Positions 22,917-34,609 of a stretch of DNA of 64,000 nt are shown here, piece after piece (the stretch's first letter is position 1; the number at the start of each line of letters is the position of its first letter). The DNA is from Elmis aenea (taxonomy: Eukaryota; Arthropoda; Insecta; Coleoptera; Elmidae), in NCBI GenBank assembly GCA_947652605.1, contig OX393579.1, forward strand, positions 3,162,001 through 3,226,000. Reading direction: 5' to 3'. The translations under genes and the position numbers were made by a program. Below the pieces are notes generated by a model, which was given only the letters and a program-made list of their open reading frames with translations, ran no database searches and was not told the DNA's origin.

Positions 22917-25900
22917 ACTTGTATAAAAAAAATATTGGATCATATCCTAAATAATTTTTTCGTTGTAGATAAGCATTATAAACATATCCTGAAAATTTCA
23001 AGTCAATATCTTTAGCGGTTGAAAAATTATTCGGGAATATGTGTCTCGAAAGGAGGTTAACAGTAAGGAAATTTTGCTTTGTTGAGTTAATTGTTAAAGT
23101 TTCTAACAAACAAAATATTGGATCGTATCCTAAATAATTTTTTCGTTGTAGATAAGCATTATAAACATATCCTGAAAATTTCAAGTCAATATCTTAAGCG
23201 GTTGAAAAATTATTCGAGAATATGTGTCTCGAAAGGAAATCAATAGTAAGGAAATATTGCTTTGTTCAGTTAATTGTTGAAGTTTCTTACAAACAAAATA
23301 TTGGATCGTTTCAAAAATCATTTTTTCGTTGTAGATAAGCATTGTTAACATATCCTGAAAATTTCAAGTCAATATCTTAAGCGGTTGGAAAATTATTCGA
23401 GAATATGTCTCGAAAGGAGGTTAACAGTAAGGAAATTTTGCTTTGTTGAGTTAATTGTTAAAGTTTCTTACAAACAAAATATTGGATCGTATTCTAAATT
23501 ATTTTTTCTTTGTAGATAAGCATGTTAAACATATTCTCAAAATGTCAAGTCAATATCTTAAACGGTTGAAAAATTATTCAAGAATATGTGTCTCGAAAGG
23601 AGGTTAATAATAGTAAGGGATTTTTGCTTTGTTGAGTTAATTGTTGAAGTTTCTTACAAACAAAATATTGCATCGTTTCCAAAATCATTTTTTCGTTGTA
23701 GATAAGCATTGTAAACATATCCTGAAAATTTCAAGTCAATATCTTAAGCGGTTGAAAAATTATTCGGGAATATGTGTCTCGAAAGGAGGTTAACAGTAGG
23801 GAAATTTTGCTTTGTTGAGTTAATTGTTAAAGTTTCTTACAAACAAAATATTGGATCGTTTCCAAAATCATTTTTTCGTTGTAGATAAGCATTGTAAACA
23901 TATCCTGAAAATTTCAAGTCAATATCTTAAGCGGTTGAAAAATTATTCGGGAATATGTGTCTCGAAAGGAGGTTAACAGTAGGGAAATTTTGCTTTGTTG
24001 AGTTAATTGTTAAAGTTTCTTACAAACAAAATATTGGATCGTATCCTAAATTATTTTTTCTTTGTAGATAAGTATGATAAACATATCCTGAAAATTTCAA
24101 GTCAATATCTTAAACGGTTGAAAAATTATTCGGTAATATGTGTCTCGAAAGGAGGTTAATAGTAAGGGATTTTTGCTTTCTTTAGTTAATTGTTGTAGTT
24201 TCTTACAAACAAAATATTGGATCGTTTCCAAAATTATATTTTCGTTGTAGATAAGCATTGTAAACATATCCTGAAAATTTCAAATCAATATCTTAAGCGG
24301 TTGAAAAATTATTCAGGAATATGTGTCTCGAAATGAGGTTAACAGTAGGGAAATTTTGCTTTGTTGAGTTAATTGTTAAAGTTTCTTACAAACAAAATAT
24401 TGGATCGTATCCTAAATTATTTTTTCTTTGTAGATAAATATGATAAACATATCCTGAAAATTTCAAGTCAATATCTTAAACGGTTGAAAAATTATTCGGT
24501 AATATGTGTCTCGAAAGGAGGTTAATAGTAAGGGATTTTTGCTTTCTTTAGGTTATTGTTGAAGTTTCTTACAAACAAAATACTGGATCGTTTCCAAAAT
24601 TATATTTTTGTTGTAGATAAGCATTGTTAACATATCCTGAAAATGTCAAGTCAATATCTTAAGCGGTTGAAAAATTATTCAGGAATATGTGTCTCGAAAG
24701 GAGGTTAACAGTAGGGAAATTTTGCTTTGTTGAGTTAATTGTTAAAGTTTCTTACAAACAAAATATTGGATCGTATCCTAAATTATTTTTTCGTTGTAGA
24801 CGAGCATTATAGACATATCCTGAAAATTTCAAGTCAATATCTTAAGCGGTTGAAAAATTATTCAGGAATATGTGTCTCGAAAGGAGGTTAATTAATAGTA
24901 AGGGATTTTTGCTTTCTTTAGTTAATTGTTGAAGTTTCTTACAAACAAAATATTGGATCGTATCCTAAATTACATTTTCGTTGTAGATAAGCATTGTTAA
25001 CATATTCTAAAAATTTCAAGTCAATATCTTAAGCGGTGGAAAAATTATTCAGGAATATTTGTCTCGAAAGGAGGTTAACAGTAGGGAAATTTTGCTTTGT
25101 TGAGTTAATTGTTAAAGTTTCTTACAAACAAAATATTGGATCGTATCCTAAATTATTTTTTCTTTCTAGATAAGTATGATAAACATATCCTGAAAATTTC
25201 AAGTCAATATCTTAAACGGTTGAAAAATTATTCGGGAATATGTGTCTCGAAAGGAGGTTAATAGTAAGGGATTTTTGCTTTCTTTAGTTAATTGTTGAAG
25301 TTTCTTACAAACAAAATATTGGATCGTATCCTAAATTATATTTTCGTTGTAGATAAGCATTGTTAACATATTCTAAAAATTTCAAGTCAATATCTTAAGC
25401 GGTTGAAAAATTATTCAGGAATATGTGTCTCGAAAGGAGGTTAACAGTAAGGAAATTTTGCTTTGTTGAGTTAATTGTTAAAGTTTCTTACAAACAGAAT
25501 ATTGGATCGTTTCCTAAATCATTTTTTTGTTGTAGATAAGCATTATAAACATATCCTGAAAATTTTAAGTCAATATCTTAAGCGGTTTAAAAATTATTCA
25601 GGAATATGTGTCTCGAAAGGAGGTTAACAGTAAGGAAATTTTGCTTTGTTGAGTTAATTGTTAAAGTTTCTTACAAACAAAATATTGGATCGTATCCTAA
25701 ATTATTTTTTCGTTGTAGACAAGCATTGTAGACATATCCTGAAAATGTCAAGTCAATATCTTAAGCGGTTGAAAAATTATTTGGGAATATGTGTCTCGAA
25801 AGGAGGTTAATTAATAGTAAGGGATTTTTGCTTTCTTTAGTTAATTGTTGAAGTTTCTTACAAACAAAATATTGGATCGTATCCTAAATTATATTTTCGT

Positions 25901-26215
25901 TGTAGATAAGCATTGTTAACATATTCTAAAAATTTCAAGTCAATATCTTAAGCGGTTGAAAAATTATTCAGGAATATGTTTCTTGAAAGGAGGTTAACAG
26001 TAAAGAAATTTTGCTTTGTTGAGTTAATTGTTTAAGTTTCTTACAAACAAAATATTGGATCGTATCCTAAATCATTTTTTCGTTGTAGATAAGCATTGTA
26101 AACATATCCTGAAAATTTCAAGTCAATATCTTAAGCGGTTGGAAAATTATTCGGGAATATGTGTCTCGAAAGGAGGTTAACAGTAAGGAAATTTTGCTTT
26201 GTTGAGTTAATTGTA
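22917..26215. repeat. Satellite array, 18 units of 183 bp
   Basis: AATATTGGA(T)C begins a unit at 22931, 23114, 23297, 23478, 23664, 23847, 24030, 24213, 24396, 24579 (TACTGG variant), 24762, 24949, 25132, 25315, 25498, 25681, 25868 and 26051: 18 units spaced 181-187 bp, mostly exactly 183. Each unit contains TTCGTTGTAGATAAGCAT, CTGAAAATTTCAAGTCAATA, GTGTCTCGAAAGGAGGTTAA and TTGAGTTAATTGTTAAAG. Two subtypes alternate in the middle: A has AACAGTAGGGAAATTTTGCTTTG, and B has AATAGTAAGGGATTTTTGCTTTC. The 187-bp units carry an extra TTAA in TTAATTAATAG. The 91-codon minus frame at 22909-23184 is read-through of two units, not a gene. Confidence 0.97.
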
Positions 26216-27689
26216 TAAAACAATGTTTAAATTCTTTGATTGGGGTTTTATTCTTTGTTGTGGCAGATCAGTTAACTATAAACTTGTGCTGTTTTATGTA
26301 ATTTCGTTTTTTTTTCACTGTGTCGATACGAATTATTGGCTATTTCTAAACGAATACAAATTAAATAAAAATATCCTGTAAAAATAAGTCGTAATGTATT
26401 AAGAATCAAGTGTTATTTTTATTTTTTAAATTTCATCCTTTCATTGTTTTTTTTTTAATGTCTTGCACCTTAACGATCTTGTATAGAACAAGAGGAAACT
26501 GTGTCTTATTTTATGTGCACAAGGGGTTGTTGTCCAACTCTGCTTGTTCTTCATGGACAATCTTTACTCCTAGTCTAATTTTTTTCTCTATTTATATCAA
26601 TAAATATCGTGGTGACTTGATGTGAGCCTAAAGCTCCCCCTTTCGACCGCTACTGATTATAATAACTCAACAACAACAAAATTTAGCACTGGCCTAAATT
26701 GTTCTAGCTCCTACTTGGCTCAAACTTTGTTCAATTTTGTTCAAACCCACAAATTTACAGGTATATTTATTAATTCCTGTCGACACTTTTTTCTTTAACC
26801 AGAACCAAATATTTCCCACGTATTTTAGACCGTTAACTATCCATCTACTTAACATATAATGTTACAAACGAGATTGTTTTACTAGTAAGTTAATAATTTT
26901 ACCACTTTATTCAAAGGACGAATTTCTGAGAAGGTAACAATTTTACTTTTTTTGGGCCAGTTAAGGTTGAAGATTAACGACCCGACCTTCCAGCCCATAG
27001 TTTTCTTATTACCACCACTAAATTAAAACGAATTATGAAACATTCACTGGAGGCTTTTTCTTTGATATTAAAGTAGTGTTAAAGTTTGTGGAATTGAGTG
27101 AACTTTTGCTAAATTTTAAATAATTTCATTAACTTTCCGTTCATTAACAATTATGTGCCGGTAATTGTTGTTAAAATTGTACAATTATAATATTACAATA
27201 TGTGTTTTTAAACCACCAAGATCACTATATATTTTAATACGATTGAAATTTTATTGAATTCTCCTGAACTTTTGAATATTTGCAATTTCTGTAAATGCCG
27301 GATAATTCAGCACTTAGTATCTTAACCAATTGACCTTTTTCATTTTTATTACATACAAGATATGAGGTAATAATCTGCATTCCAAAAATTATAATCCTGT
27401 TAAATATTTGCGTCAAATTTAATCGTTCGTATATAAAATAGACCTCACCAAATTTTGCTCAACAGGAAGCAATAATATACCTCTAGGACAAATTTCAAAA
27501 CGTTTAGTGCTGTTCTGAAATATTTTAAACATACCAAGCAATAAAAGAATTGAGAAATTCATAACTATGCTTTTTTCAAATTTACAGTTAACCATATTAA
27601 ACTAAAAAAGTTTAAAAATGTTGTATTATCACTTATCTCCAGCTATCTGCTATTTAAAGAAGAATAAAAAACTAAGATATTTTTGAATC
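26216..27689. other. AT-rich non-coding right of satellite
   Basis: The array stops in TTGAGTTAATTGTATAAAAC and unique AT-rich DNA follows. No gene or transposon was recognised. Frames at 26410-26625 and 27234-27416 have no known similarity. Confidence 0.4.
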
Positions 27690-28090
27690 GTTTGATAAAC
27701 GGTTGAATTATTTGAGTAATGCATATTATGTTATATATTTTGATCTTTTTCTCAAGTCCACCAACCGCTAAGTGCAGGACGTTTGACTAGCACACTTTTC
27801 TGCCTTGCGCGGTTTTCTAATCTCTTCCCATTTGATATTTCTTTCCGTTGCTGTGTTTTTACATCGTCTTGCCATCTTTTTCTGAGTTTACCTCTTTTGT
27901 ATTGCGTGATGGTCTTGGTTTGTATGCTTTCCTAGTTAGCCTTTCCTCTTTCATTTCGTTAACATGTTCCAACCAACCCAGATGCCTTCCTTGAATTTTT
28001 ATTACCGCTGGCTTCATCTTTAACTGGTCTGTATATTTCTTTTCTGATTCTCTTCTTCGTTTTTCCTTCAATTTGTCTCATAGACTTTTT
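27690..28090 (-). pseudogene. LINE ORF2 C-terminal fragment
   Basis: Minus-strand residues include KEKRRRESEKKYTDQLKMKP, then GWLEHVNEMKEERLTRKAYK. GxxxHVxxMxxxRLTRKAxK is the conserved C-terminal block of an insect LINE family that is also seen at 41530-42430. The left border GATAAACGGTTGAATTATTTGAGT resembles the border of the LINE at 18165. Stops and frameshifts are present. Confidence 0.78.
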
Positions 28091-29299
28091 ATAACTGGCT
28101 TAGACGATAAAACTGTTAATGAGTTATCGGAAAAAAACTATGCAGTAATAATTATTGCAGGTGATTGTTTATTTGTAAACATAAAACTACATTCCAAAAA
28201 AAATTAATTTGACTGTTATAAAAATTACTAAAACTATAATACTAACATTTTGACCAATTCTCATTATATTTCAGGTCCTATAAACTCAAAATATCTGTAA
28301 TAGTCTAAAATAAGAACAGTTTTTGAACTGGTTATTTTAATTTTAAGTTAAGTATAACAAAAACTTTGTTTATGTACCAGTAAAAAATTGTTCCCAACAG
28401 ATCTGGAGATGGTAAATTGGTCGTCCATGTGATATAATCGTTACAAAACTGTTAGTTTTTAAAGTTTCTACCTAATGTAGGCAACCAAATGTACACTTTA
28501 GCAGTACCATAGTTGTATAGGCTTGATTTTTTATACATACATACTGTATAGGATATACTTCAATTATTTAAGCGAAACCACAGAAGTTTTTATTGCCTAG
28601 CTTACCACACCTCTGTAAGTGTTAAACACAATTTTTAAAGACGAAAATGTGGGTCAAATGATGTAATTGGTGATGTAGCTACATTTTGCTCACCTGCAGA
28701 AGCTGTATAAAAATAAGTAGCAACTTAGGTATAGTTTTTTTAAATAATTACATGCAAAATATTGACCAAAATAATAGTAGTTTATTAGCAGAAAATTAAC
28801 TCAAAATCGTTCGAATGTGATTAATTATGCTTTCCCGTATCGAAATTCAATGCACCTGCTTAAATACCTGTAATTTGATATTTTTGTGGATGAATTTTAA
28901 TCATACGTTATCAGCATAAACTGTCCGACGAGTAATTATAATGTTCCTTAATTTTTTGCATCAAAATTTGGTAATGCGTTCGGCTCATGCACCGTGGTAT
29001 TACAAATTGTTCCGGCACACAAAGAAAAATTACCTTTTTTTCAAACATAAATAAGCGTCGGACATGCTATGCTCGCCTTAAAAGTAAGATGAGTTTAAAT
29101 TCCTTTTCGTGAAGCGGAAATGTAACTTCCAAAAATTGGATTCAAGAAAATGTAAATTAAAACCGCTTTATTTATCTGAGTTGATTATCTAAGATGAGCA
29201 TGTGTAAAATCGCAAAAGCAGGGAAATTTTAGTTAAGTAAAACGTAACAACATTTAAAAAGGGTTCGTTGGTGTTAAGAAAAAATCGGAAATTGTTTTT
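28091..29299. other. AT-rich non-coding
   Basis: Nothing recognisable was seen beyond short AT-rich runs. A slightly GC-richer patch lies at 28940-29060. Confidence 0.4.
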
Positions 29300-29680
29300 A
29301 AATACTCATGTCAAGTTTAGGAAAATCGGTAGCTCATAAAACTTCCACTTTTGTTCGTTTTGGGACTTCTCTATTTCCAAAAAATGTTGCTAAATATTTT
29401 CCCACATTTTCTGTCCTTTCGCTTATATCCTTGTCCATTCCTCCATTTTTTTCTACGATCACTCCTAAATATTTAAAGCTTACCACCTGTTCTAACCTTA
29501 GTTCATTTAAAGTTATTTTATGCCTGAGTTGTTCTCTGTTGTAACGATTATAGTTTTAGTTTTTTCGGTATTTATTTTCATATTAATTTTTTCCAATTCC
29601 TGGTTTAGAGTTTCTAGATAATGTTGCAAATTTTTTTCTGTTTCATGAGAAAATTCAAGGGCCTTAGTCTATTTCTATTT
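29300..29680 (-). pseudogene. LINE RT fragment
   Basis: Minus-strand reading from 29670 gives LEFSHETEKNLQHYLETLNQ, then ELEKINMKINTEKTKTIIVT. Further down, after frame changes, come LEQVV, KYLG-like and EKNGGMDKDI residues. This is the stretch after the ADD box of LINE reverse transcriptase. The left end (CCACTTTTGTTCGTTTTGGGACTTC) is repeated at 41987-42060, showing the same family. A 78-codon plus frame here is antisense. Confidence 0.8.
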
Positions 29681-31354
29681 CATTAAAAAATTTGATCCTA
29701 ATAGGGGCGATTTGAGGGTGAATAATTTTTATGATGTCAATGGTTTTGTCAGTTTTAAGCCGATGGCTTTAGTTCAAAAATTATACGATTTTTTTCAGCA
29801 AAATGCGAAGACTTAAGCATTTTTATGAAAATTGTTTAGTCACCGTTTCAATTAAGTGATAATTATTTAAGGTGAAAAAAATGTCTTTGAAGTTTGTAGT
29901 CAATTACTTCAGTTAAAAAATCCTTTCAGGAAAAGCACGAATACTATAGGTTTTGCACTTTTTTGACTTAGATTTATTTGTATGTCGTCATATTTATTAG
30001 CTCCGTTCTCGATAATATTTTAGTAGTTACATTTATTTTGCGAAAATTACGTAATCATTCCTTTATAACAGCAACGAAATTTATTCAAATTAATGTATTT
30101 AGTGAAGAAAAGACTGATTTAATATTCAGGAAAATTCTCAGTAAACATTAATGCAGTCAGTATAAGTTAGTTGCACACGTGAAATAATTAAAATAAGTTT
30201 TTCATGTAACAAAATGCTAATAAGCAGTTAGATATAGCCTTCCATAAAGGTTAGCTTTATAAAATTGTATAATTACAACCTCAAAACTTGATAATTTTGT
30301 TATGGGTAAGTAATCACGATTACTTAATGTTCATTCGCCATGCAAGCTTTTTGCACCGATTTATCTTTTTTTTGTGGCTCATTAATTTTTGCTTTGTTTT
30401 AAACTTGAACATTTTTCGCCTAGTAAGGAGAGGAATGCATTTAATTAAAGAAGTCAGTTACCAGTTGTTTTTTTTAAGTGCTAAAATCGTTCGACGTTTT
30501 GTGAACGTTTAAAAAATATTAAATAAATAAATTTTAGAGGAAATTTTTATAGGACTAGTTTAATTTTGCCAGAATTTCCTAATTGGTCTGTTTGATTGTA
30601 ATATTTATGTTTTTCGCATGGCATTTTTATTCGTTAATTGGTTTTGCTGTCAACATCAAAATATTTGGTGAGCTCTTAAAATTCAATGGTTTTTATTTTA
30701 GAATAAAATGAGGATGCAGTGGAATTTGACCTTGTATAAACAAATGTTTGGGTTTTTAGACATGTAATTCTCATATATTAACTAACTTCATCTGTTCAAA
30801 TGTAAAGCTTAGTAAAATTTGATTAAATAAATGGAATTTAATTAGCCTCATCTTTGACTATGACCCAACCGTGCACTTTTCGATAATACATATATTAGAT
30901 ATTAAGGAACTTCGTATAAAATGGCCTGTATTTTATTTGTTGAGTATTGAAAAACATTACTGTATCGACATTGTGCAAAATTTATTAAATAAGCTACTAA
31001 AATTTGTGTATAGATTTAAAAATAGATTGTGCTCACTTAAAGTCTTATTTAGAATTAACATTTAGTATACGTCCAGTTTATTCTATCGCCGAAAGCTAAT
31101 TTTTGGGAGCAAATATAGTTATAATAATTAGGGAATGACCGTTTATACATTGCGGTTTATAAATTTATGCTAAACAGGTGTTATAAAAATTGTTTAATAC
31201 TGAGTGTTAATAATAGAGAAAGAACTGAAAAACTTGCGTTACAAAACAGTTTTTGTTTTAATGTTTGAGTTATGAACTTGTAAGTTTATGATAAATTCGT
31301 TTCGTTAAGTCATTTTCTTCTTTTCATGAAGAATCTATTGTAGAAATGCTAGAT
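29681..31354. other. Non-coding; dispersed-repeat scraps
   Basis: Positions 29690-30010 share short phrases (AGTTTTAAGCC...GCTTTAGTT, TGCACTTTTTTGA) with 34600-35000, 43020-43400 and 61990-62160, and are probably fragments of one old AT-rich repeat. No gene was recognised. Confidence 0.4.
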
Positions 31355-31560
31355 TTTCTTGGTGTCTTTGTCAAAAGCAATCTTATTTACCCAAAACTCT
31401 TCTAAGTATTTTCCTCTCCCATCTCTGCAATCTTTCCTGTGGTTTCTTATTCAGTATCCAAGTTTCGCAGGCATATAGTGTTGTTGGTCGCAAAACTGTT
31501 TTGTAAACGCAGAATTTTTTATCATCTCTGGATAGCTGTTTCGCCCTTAGTAGTGATTTT
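31355..31560 (-). pseudogene. LINE ORF2 fragment (YACETW block)
   Basis: The minus strand reads LLRAKQLSRDDKKFCVYKTV, then LRPTTLYACETWILNKKPQE, then RLQRWERKYLEEFW. The LRP-LYxxETW-L-K...ERKxL pattern is the conserved block after the reverse-transcriptase thumb in insect LINEs. The surviving 68 codons are open, with no start or flanking ORF. Confidence 0.85.
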
Positions 31561-32659
31561 TAACTGAACTTATTTTTATAACCTATTTTATTGTTATAAT
31601 TATTTTTATTACCAATCTTATTTTTTATGTAAAATATCTTCTATAGAAAATCTATACTTTTGGAGACTCTCGCCTCTTTGTTTTGTCTCGAAACTAATAT
31701 AAATGGTCTTCTCACAAATATTTAAATGTGTAACGACCCCTTTTTTTATTTACATAAAGTTTATTAAAATGATTTCCCATTCTTACACCGCAAGTGATAG
31801 CTTTTTTAAATAACCTCCACCGGTTATGCATTCCACAAACCCAATCTATTTAGTATAATTTAAACATGTTATTTCGTCTGCCGTTGTATTCCCTAACCCA
31901 CACACGCTTCTAACTAATATTATTGTATGAAAAACTCACACGTGGATAATTCTCTAGATTACATATTAGTATTTTCTGGGTGGGCATTGTGTTAATAAGG
32001 ACGGGGTCGAGGTTCGCACCTCCTAAGAGAAGTAATGAAGCTCATTAAAGTCCATTGTTGCAGATTGTCTCCGCCGAGCCACTCCTTGGTTAGCCGGACC
32101 CCAAATTGATTTCGGATGATTAATGTTGGAGCATCGATCCATCCATCAACCTGGTAAGTAGAACCATTCACCGGCCGCAGTGGTGGCTCGTTAACTGTAC
32201 TACTCTTAGAAAAAAACGGTGTAATCCAAAGTTTAGAGCTTTTTATTTGTTAATTGGAATGCGTTTCGAATAAGATATCATTGCTAACGCGTAGAACGGC
32301 AGCCCAATAAATGATTACTGTGGGCCACGTGAATAAAAATGGGTTAACTTGCTAAATTTTCTATAATTTCTTAAGTAAATATTTTGATCGAACAAATAAA
32401 GGGTAATTTTTCTAGATAGTTAAAAATTAACGTCTAAAACTTTCGCGATTTTAAAAAGTAATGATGAAGTATTCTAAGGAAGGTACAGGGTGGTCAGCCA
32501 TCATTGCCCTCTCAATTGCAGTATTTTTATGTATCTAAAAAACACCTCAACAAAATCGTATCAGTTCCTGGGCTTTCATTTTTTTGTAAATGTTTCCAAA
32601 TATGTTTATTAAAACGTATTTTTTTAATAAAAATCATATCGTTTATTACGCATGTGGTG
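31561..32659. other. Non-coding; GC-richer island 31900-32350
   Basis: Positions 31960-32350 are single-copy and GC-rich for this window. They include AATTAATG/CATTAAAG-type homeodomain-like cores next to CpG-rich words, and a strong donor-like CCTG|GTAAGTAG at 32152-32160. It could be a 5' untranslated exon with a downstream intron, or an enhancer. The sequence alone does not decide. Confidence 0.3.
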
Positions 32660-33162
32660 CAAGCAGGCCTTATCAGTGGGGGGGGGGGGTTAAGAAGGGT
32701 CGATACCCTGGGCCTTACAGTTTTAGGGGCCTTAATTTTTAACTTGATCTGTTAGGAAAAAAGAAAACATATTTAATATTTATATCCTTGAAATAACAGT
32801 TTTATAACATATATCATGAGAACGACCATAAACATTTTATATTTTTCCCTCATAGTTTTTAATTTTGAATGGCCTCAAAAACATTGTTTGCCCAGGGCCT
32901 CGCATTTATACTGAAAGGCCCTGGGCTTAAGATATTTTCAAAAACTTTGCACCATTTTATTTGCAAAGGACGCGCGAATTGGTTAATAAAAAAAATTCGA
33001 TTTTATCTCTTGACGGTTTCATGGCCAACGCGATCGCAAAAATTACCTTTATTATTCAACTTCTCAGTTTTTTCCCTATTTTCCCGAAGGAAATGGCCAG
33101 TGGCACGTATAACTCTGCAAAACATCTAGTTTTGATTTTCTTGATGCAATAAACACAGTCTT
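32660..33162. repeat. Repeat arm shared with 4860-5085
   Basis: Positions 32940-33162 match the right arm of the inverted repeat at 4448-5089 (landmarks TTTTCAAAAACTTTGCACCA, TTACCTTTATTATTCAACTT, GATGCAATAAACACAG). They run directly into the dispersed repeat that also opens the window. Upstream, 32660-32940 holds GGCCCTGGGCTTAAG and related GGGCCT words and a 12-G run (32678-32689). This resembles a degraded copy of the GGGCCC-rich hAT-like MITE, but I cannot define its ends. Confidence 0.65.
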
Positions 33163-33209
33163 GTTCAGATTCTAGCGACAACATATATCGTGACCCTCCC
33201 TTGTAAGTA

Positions 33210-33764
33210 CGAGGGTCGATCCAGAAATAAGGTTCTCATCAATTTTACAAATAGACAACATTGTTTATTCTCATAGAAATTTACATCGTTGGAAAGAAGA
33301 AACTTTGCTCTATTTCTCTTCATAATCGCCATCTTTTTCTACGCATTTTTGTAGACGGTGCTCCAATTTCCGTATCCCAATGTAGTAGAACTCCGCCGCC
33401 AACCCGTTGAGGATGCGTTTCACCTCTTCTTTGACATCATCGTCGCTCTGGAAGCGTCGGCCACTCAAGTGTTCCTTTAACTTGGGGAACAAGTGATAAT
33501 CACTAGGCGCGAGGTCCGGACTGTAAGGTGAGTGGGCCATGACAGTCAAAGAAGAGGTGAAACGCTTCCTCAACGGGTTGGCGGCGGAGTTCTACGACAT
33601 TGGGTACGGAAATTGGAGCACCGTCTACAAAAATGCGTAGAAAAAGATGGCGATTATGTAGAGAAATAGAGCAAAGTTTCCTCTTTCCAGTAAATTTCTA
33701 TAAGAATAAACAATGTTGTCTATTTGTAAAATTGATGGGAACCTTATTTCTGGATCGACCGTCG
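33210..33764. mobile_element. Fold-back mariner remnant
   Basis: The element is bounded by TA (33208-33209 and 33765-33766). Its ends, CGAGGGTCGATCCAGAAATA and, inverted, CGACGGTCGATCCAGAAATA, are mariner-like terminal repeats. The left arm (33210 to about 33437) is the 3' part of a mariner on the minus strand. The right arm (about 33543-33764) is the same 3' part on the plus strand. Roughly 105 bp of upstream transposase sequence forms the loop. Both arms include coding sequence, so this is a head-to-head duplication of one 3' half and not a normal element. The empty site is visible in copy 1 of the host repeat. Confidence 0.9.
33310..33573 (-). pseudogene. mariner transposase C-terminal part
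   Basis: Eighty-seven open codons include HSPYSPDLAPSDYHLFPKLK, EHLSGRRFQ and LNGLAAEFYYIGIRKLEHRL ending CVEKDGDYEEK. SPDLAPSDYHLF contains the last catalytic Asp (DD34D) of mariner transposases, and the rest is the canonical C-terminus. The start is internal; the first two catalytic Asp and the helix-turn-helix domain are absent. Residues before HSPYSP come from the junction with the inverted right arm, so the frame is chimeric and inactive. Confidence 0.9.
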
Positions 33765-34609
33765 TATTTCTTGTCTAAATGCAAAGCCTATTTCAAAACT
33801 CATCTTTTTGTCAATTTCATTCATGTACATTTTGAAACCATAATTTAAATGAGTTTTGAGTTAAAGGGCTGATAGTCGTTATTAAGAATATATACATCAT
33901 AACTAGTGCAAGAAGTTTTAAAGCCATTAAAAAAAAATACCCCGATGTGCAAATAATTTTAGCATTGAAATTCTTTTTATCAGCAGCTACATAATCACTC
34001 CAGTCACCTCTATAAAGTTTTATCTTTGTTCAAGTTCGCATTTTACCCAACGCATTAAAAATTCCGTTAAAAGTCGAGTAAAACAACACAAAAAGATGTT
34101 CAATGTCATCAATTAACAGATAAAACGCCATTTTTGATGCCAGTCTTTCAACGGTTTTCGGTAATGTCGGAGTACCGTGCATGTGATATTTGTAGTGATA
34201 GTATTCATAATTAATTTTACGTCGATTGCCGTTAAAACTAACTTAAGTGTCATAAACATTTTGGATACTAGCGGTAGTACGCCCTTACAAGGTAAAATAC
34301 GTATTTTTTGTTGCTTGAAAGGTTCAGCTATTTAGGAACTTGCAGTAATTATGTTAAATATTTATGCTTTATTTATTGGATGTATCAGTACATCTATTAC
34401 TGTTAGCCAAAATTGCCTTAAATGTTAATAAAGTACCTAAGTGTTTAAAACTTATATTTAAGTAATTATTAATTCGATGCATCAGAAAATGTCGGCCAAT
34501 CATGGCTATGAGTTTTTGTTCCCTAATAGCTGACGCTATCTGTCTCGACTCGATTAACAAGTTTTCGTGATTATAACTAATTGTTGTATTAAATAAGTTT
34601 GATTACTAT

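Larger units (their letters stand above)
33163..34609. repeat. Dispersed repeat, copy 2, with nested mariner
   Basis: This is a second copy of the repeat at 1-884, from TTCTAGCGACAAC to ATTAAATAAGTTTGATTA. It is interrupted by the 555-bp fold-back mariner at 33210-33764. Removing that insert restores colinearity with 26-60 of copy 1. Both copies carry the same 60-codon minus-strand frame (MLIESRQIASAIREQK at 645-833 and 34369-34560) with a frame difference at the end. That frame is not a recognised protein. Confidence 0.88.

Noticed and set aside
22909..23184. 91-codon minus frame that repeats a peptide twice
   Set aside because: It is read-through of two satellite units, and other units of the array break the frame.
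22917..26215. Possible CRISPR array
   Set aside because: The whole 183-bp unit is conserved, with no variable spacers, and the genome is eukaryotic. It is a satellite.
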